In this document: positions 8,878 through 17,057 of the stretch, piece by piece
Numbering within the stretch: the first letter of the stretch is position 1
Layout: every line of letters begins with the position of its first letter
Origin: a virus
Reading direction: 5' to 3' (one strand)
DNA length: 56,208 nucleotides
Virus record (IMG/VR): IMGVR_UViG_3300042465_002123
Span: 1 to 56,208 of that record
The notes under the pieces: generated by a model
Databases searched by the model: none
Told to the model about the DNA's origin: nothing
What the model saw: the letters and a program-made list of their open reading frames with translations, nothing else
Program-made: the position numbers and the translations under genes

Positions 8878-9129
8878 TTACCAGCCGGGGCAATTCCACC
8901 GCTTTAGCGATGCCTTGGCGCGTGGTGCCTCGCCCTTTGAATGTTCAACCACGCCCGACATACGGGCGCAAAACGAGTCCTTGCGGGCGCCGCCTTGAGG
9001 CTGTGGCGCCTTCAGGTCGCTGCCCGTCTCACGGTTGTATTTTGCCCGACCTTTGGCTGTTAAGCCAGCGCCTTTTGACTCTGGAAGTTTTTCACCCCGG
9101 CCGACCGCTAAAGATGGGTTTTTTGCCAT
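8878..9129 (-). CDS. Small basic conserved phage protein, DUF6321-like
   Basis: An 83 aa, lysine- and arginine-rich protein. The signature GRGEKLPESKGAGLTAKGRA followed by KYNRETGSDLKAPQPQGG and RKDSFCARMSG is highly characteristic of a family I recall from cyanophages and other aquatic phages (DUF6321); function unknown. It sits between the adaptor and a GG-motif protein, within the late cluster. Likely a minor virion or DNA-associated protein, by inference from charge and context. Confidence 0.75.
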   Translation of the reverse strand: MAKNPSLAVGRGEKLPESKGAGLTAKGRAKYNRETGSDLKAPQPQGGARKDSFCARMSGVVEHSKGEAPRAKASLKRWNCPGW

Positions 9130-9132
9130 GAT

Positions 9133-9879
9133 TTACCAGCAAGACTTTTTAACTTTTCCACCAAATGCTTTTTTCTCGATCATGCCTTCCGGTAACTTGT
9201 TACCCGGCTTGTAAGCGTAGTCGCGGTCGCCCCTGCCAATAGCTTCGCGTTCCGACGCAATAGATTGGCGAAGTAGCTCCCCTTTGGACTCGTACTCTTT
9301 TGGCCCGGGGGATGTATCGCCGGGGCGCCTTAAAAAAGGAGTTAAGTTTAGCGCGCCTGAAACATAAGACTTCACTTTTGTTGAAGTTTTGCCGTGTTCT
9401 TTTTGGTCTTCTTCCAGTCTACGAAGACGACTCATATCAGTAGCCGAAGAGACTGCGCCGCCTTCTTGTTTCTTTACGGTTTTGGCTGATTGCTTGAAGG
9501 CTTCAGCCGTTGGTGCACCTTTGCTGCCAGCTCGACGCATTTTTTCGCCAGAGCCTTCAGAAATTCTTTGACGTTTTGCATGAATATTTTCATAAAGTCC
9601 GCCGCCTTTCATTTTCTTAGACGAAAACAATTTATCAACCATTTCTAACCTCTGAGGTTTAGTTGTTACATCGTTGATGATGTCTATGCGCTCTGCTTTA
9701 TTTTTGCCTGCTTCATAGAACCCGGCTTTTTTTAAAGACTTAACTACACCGCCGGTTTTCATCTTCTTGTCCGCAGCCACAAATTCCTTGCCCACCTTCT
9801 GTGGGACGCCACCAAAGCCGCCTTTGGTATGGGCGGCAGCTTCCATCAGACGGTGCTGGGCAGGTGATTTACTGGGCAC
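9133..9879 (-). CDS. Basic modular protein with repeated GGxV motifs
   Basis: A 248 aa, strongly basic protein. It opens with MPSKSPAQHRLMEAAAHT and VPQKVGKEFVAADK, a short module common in phage genomes. A second module contains GGGLYENIHAKRQRIS and MRRAGSKGAPTAEAFKQ, also common in aquatic phages. Between and after modules are motifs of the form xxGGxV: MKTGGVVKS, KKMKGGGLYE, KQEGGAVSS and KAFGGKVKK. The same motif appears in four other large proteins here (see findings). Function unknown; a DNA-binding internal protein or processed precursor is possible. It overlaps the upstream 81 aa gene by 11 bp. Confidence 0.65.
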   Translation of the reverse strand: MPSKSPAQHRLMEAAAHTKGGFGGVPQKVGKEFVAADKKMKTGGVVKSLKKAGFYEAGKNKAERIDIINDVTTKPQRLEMVDKLFSSKKMKGGGLYENIHAKRQRISEGSGEKMRRAGSKGAPTAEAFKQSAKTVKKQEGGAVSSATDMSRLRRLEEDQKEHGKTSTKVKSYVSGALNLTPFLRRPGDTSPGPKEYESKGELLRQSIASEREAIGRGDRDYAYKPGNKLPEGMIEKKAFGGKVKKSCW

Positions 9880-10114
9880 TTTTCATCTCCATCATGCGGT
9901 CGAGCTTCTCGCCCAGCTTGTCAATCCGGTCGAGCACGCGGTTGATGTCCGCATGCACCTCAGCCTTGGTGACGTACTCCTTGGCGACTTCTTCGCGGGT
10001 ACGGTTCAACAGGATCGTGACGCGCTGAAGCTCAGCGGCCTTTTCCCGCAAGATCCAACCCAGCACCGAAGTTGCCATGGTCAAGCCCGCGATCCATATC
10101 GAACTTAGTTCCAT
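9869..10114 (-). CDS. Small single-span membrane protein with coiled coil
   Basis: An 81 aa protein with a hydrophobic stretch at about residues 6-22 (IWIAGLTMATSVLGWIL) followed by a charged helix with heptad character (AELQRVTILLNRTREEVAKE, VTKAEVHADINRVLDRIDKL). The layout resembles small phage membrane proteins sometimes called holins or tail-proximal anchors. It lies among structural genes, away from the lysis-like group at 53-55 kb, so a role in virion assembly or membrane penetration is as likely as lysis. Confidence 0.6.
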   Translation of the reverse strand: MELSSIWIAGLTMATSVLGWILREKAAELQRVTILLNRTREEVAKEYVTKAEVHADINRVLDRIDKLGEKLDRMMEMKSAQ

Positions 10115-10117
10115 GGT

Positions 10118-10897
10118 TTAGTCCGGGTTTTTTATGTAAATACCTTCAAACTCAGCGGACACGTTTGAAGCCCCCGCCGAAGCAATCGCCCTAATTTCAA
10201 TGTCTGTCTTTTCAGTAAAAGCAAGGGGGGTGTGTAGGTCAACCACAAAGTCTCCGTTACCGGGGGTGCGCGCTGAACTTTGTATTCTAAAAACACCACC
10301 AAGTGGGCGTTGAATCAATTGAAAGTTGGTCGATGCGTTTGCGGTTGAGTTTGCGGATGTGAAGAAAACTCCCATCAAATACAAGGTGTACCCTGCTGGC
10401 ACTGTCCAGAATGCCATTTGTGTTTGGTTTGCGGTAAGTGTAATCATGCCGTACACGGTTGCAGGCACGCCAGAAGTAACAGTGCCAGTGCCAGCGTAAA
10501 TAGTTCCTGCGGCAGTTGCACCAGAACCTGCTGTGGTCACATACATACGCGAAATACGCAAGTAACTGTTGCCAGTGTTGACTGCTGTTTGCCCATTTAA
10601 AAGGACAGATTCGCTAATTTCGTTGTAATCAGCGTCAAGACCAAAAATAGCAATTGTTCTTGCGCCAGTTCCAGCAGAAGTATCGTCTGCGCTTGAACTG
10701 GAAATTTTCATCACAGTGGCAGCGGCTGGGTATACGTACGTCCCACCTTGCGCCCAAACTGTTTCAACAGATGTGCCAACATCGCCGTTGATGCCAAATT
10801 TAAATAAGGTTTTGTGACCGTCAACTTGCCCACGGGCTACTTGCAGTTCAAACGGCTCATATGCGCCTTGGCGCGTTGCGGAAGAATAGGTACCCAT
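10118..10897 (-). CDS. Virion structural protein, beta-rich
   Basis: A 259 aa Ser/Thr/Gly-rich protein. The pattern FKFGINGDVGTSVETVWAQGG, YPAAATVMKISSSSADDT, GARTIAIFGLDADYNEISE, VLLNGQTAV, YLRISRMYV, GTIYAGTGTVTSGVPATVYG and PLAFTEKTDIEIRA is one I recall from many aquatic podovirus genomes as a virion protein of unknown place. The composition predicts stacked beta sheets. Its ribosome site (AAGGAA) is embedded at the U-tract of the terminator just upstream, so its expression may be set separately from the preceding genes. Confidence 0.65.
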   Translation of the reverse strand: MGTYSSATRQGAYEPFELQVARGQVDGHKTLFKFGINGDVGTSVETVWAQGGTYVYPAAATVMKISSSSADDTSAGTGARTIAIFGLDADYNEISESVLLNGQTAVNTGNSYLRISRMYVTTAGSGATAAGTIYAGTGTVTSGVPATVYGMITLTANQTQMAFWTVPAGYTLYLMGVFFTSANSTANASTNFQLIQRPLGGVFRIQSSARTPGNGDFVVDLHTPLAFTEKTDIEIRAIASAGASNVSAEFEGIYIKNPD

Positions 10898-10908
10898 GAT
10901 GTTTCCTT

Positions 10909-10934
10909 AAAAAAGTGGGGGCCGGAGCCCCCAC
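10909..10934 (-). terminator. Rho-independent terminator or attenuator
   Basis: Minus-strand reading gives an 8 bp perfect GC stem (GTGGGGGC with GCCCCCAC, 10915-10934), a four-base loop and a run of six T. It follows the Lys/Gly-rich gene ending at 10937 and precedes the 259 aa gene. Because more late genes follow, it probably reduces rather than ends transcription. Confidence 0.8.
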
Positions 10935-10936
10935 CA

Positions 10937-12070
10937 TTATCGCTTAGCGCTACCGCCCCGTTTACGGGCCATAGGAGGGTTGATAAACCCCCTGCCGGCT
11001 CCCGCTTCGGGTTTGATGCCAAGTAGCTTCTTGATCGCGGAGTACGCTGTGCTTGGGGCGTTACGAATTGTGTTCGCCACGTCCATGTCATCAGCATACT
11101 TATCGCGAGTAGTTGCGTCATAGGCACCTTTGGTCATGTCCCTTGTCATCGAAGAAGCACTTTGAGGCATTGCATCTTCTAACCCACCGCCGGCAAATTT
11201 CCCTACCTTGCCACCCTTTTTAAAGGTGCCAGATTGGGCAGTGTTGCTGACAGGCTTGGAGACAGGGTGCTCAGGCATTGCTACGGCGCGGCCAGCGTTA
11301 TTAACACTGCCCCCCGTAGCGAAATGCTTTTTTGCAGCACCGCCTTTTTTGTAGCCGCCGCCGTTGCCCAGCTTCACATCACCAGTTGGTGCAGAGTTGG
11401 TGTCCGCCTTGGCCGTGCTCATCTTGGTGCTGCCCTTTTTGGACATGATGATGCCGCCTTCTTTGAAGCCGCCCTGACCGTTCACAACGCCACCAGTGGC
11501 GTAGTTACCGGGCTTTGCGGACTTCATGATGCCGCCGGTCTTCAACTTCAACGAAGTACCTTTGCCACCCATGTGCTCTTGCGCGTCATGCTGCTTGAAG
11601 GCCTTTTTGATCATGGCCTTGTCTTCAGCTGTGTCGCTGGCTTTGCCGCCTTTTTTCATGGCAGACATGCCACCCATAGCCGGAGCTGCGGGAAGGGCAC
11701 CAGCAATCGCTGGACGAGTGCCACGGGCTTTCATTGCGCGAAGCATTGCGGCCTTGCGCGGGTCCATCATGCCACCCATAGGAGCACCCATCATGCCGCC
11801 CATGGCCTTCTTGTCTACTTTGCCGCCCTTTTTGGAGTTCAGCATAGCGCCCGACATAGCCTTGCGGCGTTCAGACATTGAAGGTTTTTGGGGAGCGCAA
11901 CCGTCTTCAGCAGCATCTTCGGCCTTGGATGACATGAAGGCTTTACCCTTCATGTTCATGTGACCGTCAGCGTCCTTGTGCTCGGAAGCAACGTGACCAC
12001 CTTTTTTGAGCTTCAGAATAACTGAAGGCTCAGTGGTCTCCATCTTCACCATTGGTTTGAATTGACCCAT
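10937..12070 (-). CDS. Lys/Gly/Met-rich repeat protein with many GGxV motifs
   Basis: A 377 aa very basic protein with no recognised fold. It carries about eleven GG motifs in the same setting: KKGGHV, KKGGKV, KKGGKA, KTGGIM, ATGGVV, KEGGII, KKGGAA, ATGGSV, FKKGGKV, AGGGLE and KRGGSA. The start at MGQFKPM is chosen because GGAGAG lies just upstream; the reading frame continues another 22 codons without a ribosome site. The charge suggests binding DNA or RNA. Position between the capsid region and the beta-rich virion protein suggests an internal head protein. If the GG sites are cleaved, it would release a set of short basic peptides. This is a hypothesis. Confidence 0.65.
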   Translation of the reverse strand: MGQFKPMVKMETTEPSVILKLKKGGHVASEHKDADGHMNMKGKAFMSSKAEDAAEDGCAPQKPSMSERRKAMSGAMLNSKKGGKVDKKAMGGMMGAPMGGMMDPRKAAMLRAMKARGTRPAIAGALPAAPAMGGMSAMKKGGKASDTAEDKAMIKKAFKQHDAQEHMGGKGTSLKLKTGGIMKSAKPGNYATGGVVNGQGGFKEGGIIMSKKGSTKMSTAKADTNSAPTGDVKLGNGGGYKKGGAAKKHFATGGSVNNAGRAVAMPEHPVSKPVSNTAQSGTFKKGGKVGKFAGGGLEDAMPQSASSMTRDMTKGAYDATTRDKYADDMDVANTIRNAPSTAYSAIKKLLGIKPEAGAGRGFINPPMARKRGGSAKR

Positions 12071-12080
12071 GTCGCTCTCC

Positions 12081-13058
12081 TTATGCTTGTGTGACGCCAA
12101 GAGCGCCAATACGGGTTGCATTCGGGCCTGCCGCAATTGCTGGCAGGGCTATTCCCATCACAAGGCGCTTGATGCCGTCCGCCGCCGAAGATGGCAAATA
12201 AGTACCTCGCACATCACCTGTGGTCGTAGTGGCCGTCAACGTAGCGGCAACAGTCATAGTGCCAGCATCTTCAGCCAAGGTGTTATCCCAGCCAGCTCGA
12301 GTAACGTAACCCCTATCAGTAATACGCAATGGCGCACCCAAGATGTCGGTTGTACCTACCGCAACAGTTACCACGCTTGCGCCAGAAGAGACAACACTGG
12401 CAATTTGGTAAAAGGCTTTTTTACCACTGACAGTTGTTGATGCCACTGTTCCTGTTGCAATTACCTCGCTCATGGCTTGACCGTAGTAGTCGTAACCAGA
12501 AACAGTAATGTTGACAGAAGTTGGAGAACCAGCACCAGTGGTTGTAGACACAGCACGAGGGCAGTCAAGTTGCAAGCCTGTTGCACCGCCTGTAATCGTG
12601 GCGGATGTAACACCAGCACCTGCGGCAAGCGTGAGCGTGGTAGCAGTTGTGATGACAGCCGCAACAATGTTGGTTGTCAGTTTTGCTTGTGGTACAGCGT
12701 CCCAAATATAGACACGACCCAACGGGCCAACACCTACGCTCATTGGGGATGGGTTTTGCAACAAAGCATTACCAGAACCAATGATGGTGGCGCTTGCTAC
12801 AGTTTGCGAAGCGCTTACCGTGTAAGTGCCTGTGCCGCCAGAGCCCGTACCGAAAGCGGTAATGTAGGTTCCATTGGTGAGTGACGTTGAACTGTCAATA
12901 AACATACCAACAATAATTGGGTCACCAGAAAGCATTGCGGTGACGGTCAATGTAGTGGTAGCAATTGAGCCAGTAAAGGTTGAAACAGCAGGGTAGGCGT
13001 CCATACCTTGAACGGTAATAGCGGAACCCAAAAACAGGTCGTCAGAAAACTGGGGCAT
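12081..13058 (-). CDS. Virion structural protein with Ig-like segment
   Basis: A 325 aa beta-rich protein. The start at [11 protein letters not shown] is preceded by AAGGAG. Residues about 20-85 look like an Ig-like surface module ([39 protein letters not shown]). A central part has [18 protein letters not shown]; the rest is Thr/Ala/Val-rich. It lies just downstream of the major capsid gene but behind a terminator, which implies lower abundance. A decoration, head-fibre or connector protein is plausible. Confidence 0.6.
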   Translation of the reverse strand: MPQFSDDLFLGSAITVQGMDAYPAVSTFTGSIATTTLTVTAMLSGDPIIVGMFIDSSTSLTNGTYITAFGTGSGGTGTYTVSASQTVASATIIGSGNALLQNPSPMSVGVGPLGRVYIWDAVPQAKLTTNIVAAVITTATTLTLAAGAGVTSATITGGATGLQLDCPRAVSTTTGAGSPTSVNITVSGYDYYGQAMSEVIATGTVASTTVSGKKAFYQIASVVSSGASVVTVAVGTTDILGAPLRITDRGYVTRAGWDNTLAEDAGTMTVAATLTATTTTGDVRGTYLPSSAADGIKRLVMGIALPAIAAGPNATRIGALGVTQA

Positions 13059-13090
13059 GGTCTGCTCCTTGAAAAGTTTGACCAAACATT

Positions 13091-13121
13091 AAAAAAAAGG
13101 GGCTGGCTTTTACACCAGCCC
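13091..13121 (-). terminator. Rho-independent terminator after the major capsid gene
   Basis: On the minus strand an AGGGCTGG/CCAGCCCC stem with a TGTAAAAG loop is followed by eight T. It lies right after the capsid gene stop at 13129 and before the 325 aa structural gene, so it probably boosts capsid over downstream products by ending most transcripts there. Confidence 0.85.
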
Positions 13122-13128
13122 TGTTGCT

Positions 13129-14043
13129 TTAGATACCCGGCGTGCCGTAAGCGGCGCGTGGGTCTGTAAAGCCAACGTCGTAACGCTCAGTGGCCTTGTA
13201 GCGCATAGAGTCGGTCTCGAAATCACCTTCCATGGTTTTCTCGAGGCGACGACGCATGAGCAGCTTAAAGCCTTCTGGTGCATCAGTCTGAACCCAAAAC
13301 GCAGTAGGGCTGGTCAGACGGCTCAGAACAGCAGCGCCCTCGTCCAACAAACCAATGGATTTCACTGGGTTGATGTCGTTGTTGGCGTTGCCGGTGCGCA
13401 GAACCGATTTCAGCAGAACTTCAGCTTGGAAGATGTTGCCCGGGGCGACGATCAGCTGGCGTGGCACCAGACGGATCTTCTTGCCGTTGTTGTCAACGGC
13501 TTGACGCACTTGGATCAGCATCTGCTCGAGCGAGGTCTGCGACAGGTTGGCAGCAGTAGCCAACTGGTTGCTGAACACGCCGTTCACAATTGGGTGCGAA
13601 GTGCTGATCAGCGGCACGCCATCACCACTGTTCGTGGTGTTGGTGAACGCTGTGTTCAACACGTTAGCCGACAGCAGTTCTTTGGTTTCCACCAGAGACT
13701 GTGCCAGATGGCGTGCATACACTTGGCCCAAACGGATGTGATCGCCGTCTTCCACCAGCACTTTGGTCAGGGCAAAAGCCAGACCGTAGACGCGGTAGAC
13801 GTAGCGCTTGAGGAACAACACACCACCTTGTTGGTACGTGACCGGAGTGCCGTCAGGCAGCTGAGGTGCAGCACCGAAACCGTACAGGACGGGTTCTTCG
13901 TGGTAGTTGCGTGGGATGCCGTCTTCTTGGCGGAACACACGGCTCCACTCATCGGCGCGTTGGTCGTAAACACCATCGAAACATTCGTTCAGGATTGGTT
14001 CAACAATCGAACGAAAGTCCGTACTTCTCATTGGAGCAGCCAT
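13129..14043 (-). CDS. Major capsid protein
   Basis: A 304 aa protein in the usual size range for HK97-fold capsid subunits. Features include an N-arm (DFRSIVEPILNECFDGVYDQ), a hydrophobic/aromatic core (KRYVYRVYGLAFALTKVLVE), a spine-helix-like stretch (VYARHLAQSLVETKELLSAN), and RLVPRQLIVAPGNIFQAEVL with a C-terminal AFWVQTDAPEGFKLLMRRRL, resembling Mu gpT-like and related capsid proteins. The gene lies after scaffold in the canonical order portal, scaffold, capsid, has a GGGAG ribosome site, and is followed by a strong terminator. No prohead-protease cleavage site or protease gene is evident. Confidence 0.88.
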   Translation of the reverse strand: MAAPMRSTDFRSIVEPILNECFDGVYDQRADEWSRVFRQEDGIPRNYHEEPVLYGFGAAPQLPDGTPVTYQQGGVLFLKRYVYRVYGLAFALTKVLVEDGDHIRLGQVYARHLAQSLVETKELLSANVLNTAFTNTTNSGDGVPLISTSHPIVNGVFSNQLATAANLSQTSLEQMLIQVRQAVDNNGKKIRLVPRQLIVAPGNIFQAEVLLKSVLRTGNANNDINPVKSIGLLDEGAAVLSRLTSPTAFWVQTDAPEGFKLLMRRRLEKTMEGDFETDSMRYKATERYDVGFTDPRAAYGTPGI

Positions 14044-14059
14044 TTTTTAGACTCCCGTA

Positions 14060-14656
14060 TTAAGCAATTGCGGTGAAAGCACCGAAGAATTGCGATTGTG
14101 AAACAACAACGCGAACGATTGGGAACGCATCGCCCCAGTCATTGCCCGGATACGGTGCGATGTCCACAACGCGCATCTGACCTTGGTTACCGTTACCAAC
14201 AGCGCCGCCTGCATTCAAAGTGCATTGCGACAAGCCAGTAGTAGTAGAGCCAGCAGTGATGTTGCTGAAGGGGAACTCGTTACCGATAGACGTCTGAGCC
14301 ATTGTGGCATCAGCTTGGATTTCATAAACAATATTGCTATCGTTGTAGAAATAAGCGATGCAAGAACCCGCTTGGAATGCCGTGTTGGCAGGCCAGTAGT
14401 TCGACACACGGCGACGGCCGGTGGTATCCGTAAACTCGACACCAGCAAAGGCGCCAGCAATGGCACCAGAAGTAGTGGCGGGGATGATAGTACCTAAAGT
14501 ACCGCTATTAGCAGTCGTGCCGTACTGAACGGGTTGACCTTTCAAAATTGAGCTGGCGTAGCCAGACACAATACCGTTTGCGAGCGCCTGAGCGCGGTCC
14601 AGACCGGAAGGGTGGAACGCAGGACGCAAGCCAAACGGAGCAGAGGTTGCACTCAT
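14060..14656 (-). CDS. Capsid-associated structural protein (decoration candidate)
   Basis: A 198 aa beta-rich protein with PFGLRPAFHPSGLDRAQAL, a pattern I recall from virion proteins encoded beside the capsid gene in many environmental phages. It continues with VSGYASSILKGQPVQYG, AFAGVEFTDTTGRRRVSNYW and VYEIQADATMAQTSIGNEF. It ends 17 bp before the capsid start and shares its transcript upstream of the terminator, consistent with high copy number. Decoration or head-stabilising role is inferred from position. Confidence 0.65.
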   Translation of the reverse strand: MSATSAPFGLRPAFHPSGLDRAQALANGIVSGYASSILKGQPVQYGTTANSGTLGTIIPATTSGAIAGAFAGVEFTDTTGRRRVSNYWPANTAFQAGSCIAYFYNDSNIVYEIQADATMAQTSIGNEFPFSNITAGSTTTGLSQCTLNAGGAVGNGNQGQMRVVDIAPYPGNDWGDAFPIVRVVVSQSQFFGAFTAIA

Positions 14657-14669
14657 GATAACTCCTTAG

Positions 14670-15215
14670 TTAGCCGGCAAATACCGGCGGGCGATTGGAT
14701 TGCTGATCTACAAAATTACCCATTCCCTCGCCTTCAACTGCTACCAGCGACTTGCCATTGCTGTCCCTTGCACCTTGGAGTTGCTCAACTTGGACGCGGA
14801 TTTTGTCCGATTCCTCGCGGGGCTTGTCGTAGTGCATGTGCGTCATGAGTTCTTGGAAAACATCCATCGGCAATTTGAACAGCAACATTTCGTTGCAGGA
14901 GATGTAGCCAACATGCTCACCGGCCTTCACTCGATAGTCTTCATAGCCGGGTAACTCTTCCGATTTAACGGGTACGTACCCTAGCCGAATCCGCTTATCA
15001 ATGGAGTCGTAGCTGTTGGTTGTTGAAAGCCAGCAGAGATGCCACCCATTTAGGCTGGGCAGTTTAGGCAATGCTGATTGCGTCCACTCTTCGCTCCACA
15101 TTTTCTTACGTTCCTGCGTCGAGATGAACTTATCTTCGGGGGCTGCACGGCTAGCGTCCTCATTACGAGTTTCGCGATTGCCGGCGTTCAAAGATTTCTT
15201 GAGGCGTGATTCCAT
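14670..15215 (-). CDS. Conserved protein between scaffold and capsid genes
   Basis: A 181 aa protein. A conserved-looking core has GWHLCWLSTTNSYDSIDKRI, LGYVPVKSEELPGYEDYRVK and AGEHVGYISCNEMLLFKLP, followed by a helical, charged end (YDKPREESDKIRVQVEQLQ). I recall this core from the same slot in other aquatic podoviruses, without a known role. Two bases separate it from the scaffold gene upstream, so it is very probably a capsid assembly or minor head protein. Confidence 0.65.
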   Translation of the reverse strand: MESRLKKSLNAGNRETRNEDASRAAPEDKFISTQERKKMWSEEWTQSALPKLPSLNGWHLCWLSTTNSYDSIDKRIRLGYVPVKSEELPGYEDYRVKAGEHVGYISCNEMLLFKLPMDVFQELMTHMHYDKPREESDKIRVQVEQLQGARDSNGKSLVAVEGEGMGNFVDQQSNRPPVFAG

Positions 15216-15217
15216 GA

Positions 15218-16174
15218 TTATCGTCCTTGGTTGGTGCGGTCATATTTAATAAAGTTCGCGATCATTGCTTTCTTGCGCTCAGGGTTGTCCCACGCACCAG
15301 CATCCTTCATGGCCCGCACCCTTTCAGGTGAAAGCGTATAAGTTGTCCGGTTCGTGCCCCCGTATGCGGCTGAAGCCTCGCGTCCTGAACTGCCCACAGT
15401 ATTCCTCGGTGATCTAACGGAATCATTCCTGTCAGATGACTTATTATAGTGATGTGGCAAGCGTTTCTGCAAGCGGTTGTCAAGTTCGTCCCAATAATCC
15501 TCTGTACCGGGGTTCCAACCCTCCGCCACCAAGCCCTCGTCGATCAGCTTGGCGATCTTGCTGTCGGTGTCGGAAAGGTCGGGTTTGTACCAGTTATTGC
15601 GCTCAATCCATGTAGCCGCGTTGCGCTGCACGCTGGGGTCAATACGGGGCGCTTCTGCCCGTGGTTGGCCGCTTTGCTTCTTCATGTTTGTCAACTGCTG
15701 GAGCTGCTGACGGGTGTCAAACATCAACTCTTGCGCGCTAACCGCAGCTTCGCCGTCGCCTGCGTTTGTAGCCTCGGCCAACTTCATGCGCGCATACTCC
15801 AGCGCGACTTGTTTGTCCTCGATGGCTTTGTTTAACTGACCCATGTCTTGGGCTTGGGTGCGCTGCTCAACGCTGGACAGCCGGCGTTTGAACTCGTCGT
15901 TCTCGCGGCGAAGCATTTGCAGTTGAACGTCTTTTTCTTCGTTGGTTTTGCGAATGAAGTCCTTTTTCGACCTGCGGCGAGCGCGTCGGGCTGCGCGCAC
16001 TGCCTCGGTGTCATCGGGATGGTCGTCGTCGCCTTCTGGCTCATCCGCCTTGGCCGCAGGGGTTTGATCCTCGTCGTCGTCCGGCGGGACCATGCCCTCG
16101 GGCATGTTGATGGTTGCGGTGCCGTCTTGGCCCTCTTCGACGTGCATTTCGTCGTCTTTTGGTGCTGTTGCCAT
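15218..16174 (-). CDS. Scaffolding protein
   Basis: A 318 aa highly charged protein placed directly before the capsid block. The N-terminal 60 residues are acidic (DDDEDQ, EGDDDHPDDTE), followed by a basic patch (RAARRARRRSKKDF), a long predicted coiled coil (about residues 75-165, with QLQMLRRENDEFKRRLSSVE and QMLxL-type heptads) and a basic tail ending DRTNQGR. Acidic, coiled-coil, then basic C-terminus is typical of podovirus scaffolds whose C-terminus binds coat protein. No protease motif is present, so it may be released intact as in P22. Confidence 0.8.
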   Translation of the reverse strand: MATAPKDDEMHVEEGQDGTATINMPEGMVPPDDDEDQTPAAKADEPEGDDDHPDDTEAVRAARRARRRSKKDFIRKTNEEKDVQLQMLRRENDEFKRRLSSVEQRTQAQDMGQLNKAIEDKQVALEYARMKLAEATNAGDGEAAVSAQELMFDTRQQLQQLTNMKKQSGQPRAEAPRIDPSVQRNAATWIERNNWYKPDLSDTDSKIAKLIDEGLVAEGWNPGTEDYWDELDNRLQKRLPHHYNKSSDRNDSVRSPRNTVGSSGREASAAYGGTNRTTYTLSPERVRAMKDAGAWDNPERKKAMIANFIKYDRTNQGR

Positions 16175-16183
16175 GGTATTTCC

Positions 16184-16645
16184 TTAAACGTAGGCTTTGA
16201 ACGACAGCGGGTCATCGGTGACTCGCGCAATCAGTTCGTGGTCATTGATAGTCATGAACAGCACAGGATCTTCCATGCCGTCCTCCCCCGGAACCGGGCG
16301 TTCCCAGCGGTCGCCACCCCAGCGGGGTACGCGGACATAGTCACCTTCGTTAGCCCAGCTACCTTCAGGCCATGAGGCCATCGTGTCGCGGTTCTTGAAT
16401 GCCAAGGGGCCAACTGCAATAACTTTGCCGATCATGTTGTTCCACTTCTCCGCTTCTTTGGTCTCGGAAACCAAAATAATCCGACTGCCGGAGGCAGTCT
16501 TCTTAATGCGTCGAAGCTGGACAATGATGCGGCCACCAAAGGGTGCTTGACCCGGGTTTACGTCTGGAAATGCCCATGCCAATTCGGCAGGATCAGACGC
16601 GCCTTGACTACCCTCGACGAGGGTAATTTTATGCTCTTCACTCAT
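16184..16645 (-). CDS. GroES-like co-chaperonin
   Basis: A 153 aa protein that reads as a Cpn10 fold. Residues 30-100 contain PFGGRIIVQLRRI, the mobile-loop-like TASGSRIILVSETKE with an I-I-L tripeptide like the I-V-L that docks on GroEL, then GKVIAVGPL and EGDYVRVPRWGG. The end VLFMTINDHELIARVTDD matches the last strands of GroES. The start at MSEEHKITLVEG is chosen because AGGAGAG lies upstream; the longer reading frame has none. It sits between portal and scaffold, the setting expected for a T4 gp31-like factor that lets host GroEL fold the capsid protein. It is longer than GroES (97 aa), with an insertion around the roof region. Confidence 0.8.
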   Translation of the reverse strand: MSEEHKITLVEGSQGASDPAELAWAFPDVNPGQAPFGGRIIVQLRRIKKTASGSRIILVSETKEAEKWNNMIGKVIAVGPLAFKNRDTMASWPEGSWANEGDYVRVPRWGGDRWERPVPGEDGMEDPVLFMTINDHELIARVTDDPLSFKAYV

Positions 16646-16721
16646 ACTAACTCTCCTAACTAAAAACCATATTTCAGGTTTGACGTGCGCATATTTCAGC
16701 GCGGCTTGGGGCCTTGCGGCC

Positions 16722-16892
16722 TTATTCGTTCTCGGCGAGTTTTGCGTTGAGGGTGTCCAAGGTCCATTGCAGACCCTGATACTCACCCACAACGCGCATG
16801 TAAATCTCGTAATCGCTTACGGGATTTTCCACCAACGACATGCGGATTTCCGCCTGCCGATGTTTAAGCTGATGAATCAGCTCTACGATCAT
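16722..16892 (-). CDS. Small helical protein downstream of portal
   Basis: A 56 aa protein starting MIVELIHQLKHRQAEIRMSL and ending TLNAKLAENE. Its start overlaps the stop of the preceding gene in an ATGA, a sign of translational coupling. The sequence predicts two helices joined around NPVSDYEIYMRVVGEYQG. I recall similar short proteins after the portal gene in related phages; function unknown. Confidence 0.7.
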   Translation of the reverse strand: MIVELIHQLKHRQAEIRMSLVENPVSDYEIYMRVVGEYQGLQWTLDTLNAKLAENE

Positions 16893-17056
16893 TTATTCTT
16901 CTTGGCAACTTGGCTCAGGCCACCGACCGGCTTGGAGCCAGAGGTCTTGCCTTCGCCCTTGGCTTGCAAGCTGGTGCCGTCCAGCTTTGCGCCCATCGCA
17001 AGGCGTTTGTGCATGGGCACGTTAATGCCCTTTTGTTCTTGATCAGACGTTGCCAT
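16889..17056 (-). CDS. Small basic protein downstream of portal
   Basis: A 55 aa protein starting MATSDQEQKGINVPMHKRLA and ending GGLSQVAKKNK. The start follows the portal stop by 1 bp and has GGAG upstream, while the longer frame to 17125 would run into portal. It is rich in Lys and Gly and probably disordered. It may be a minor head protein; no family is recognised. Confidence 0.65.
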   Translation of the reverse strand: MATSDQEQKGINVPMHKRLAMGAKLDGTSLQAKGEGKTSGSKPVGGLSQVAKKNK

Positions 17057-17057
17057 A

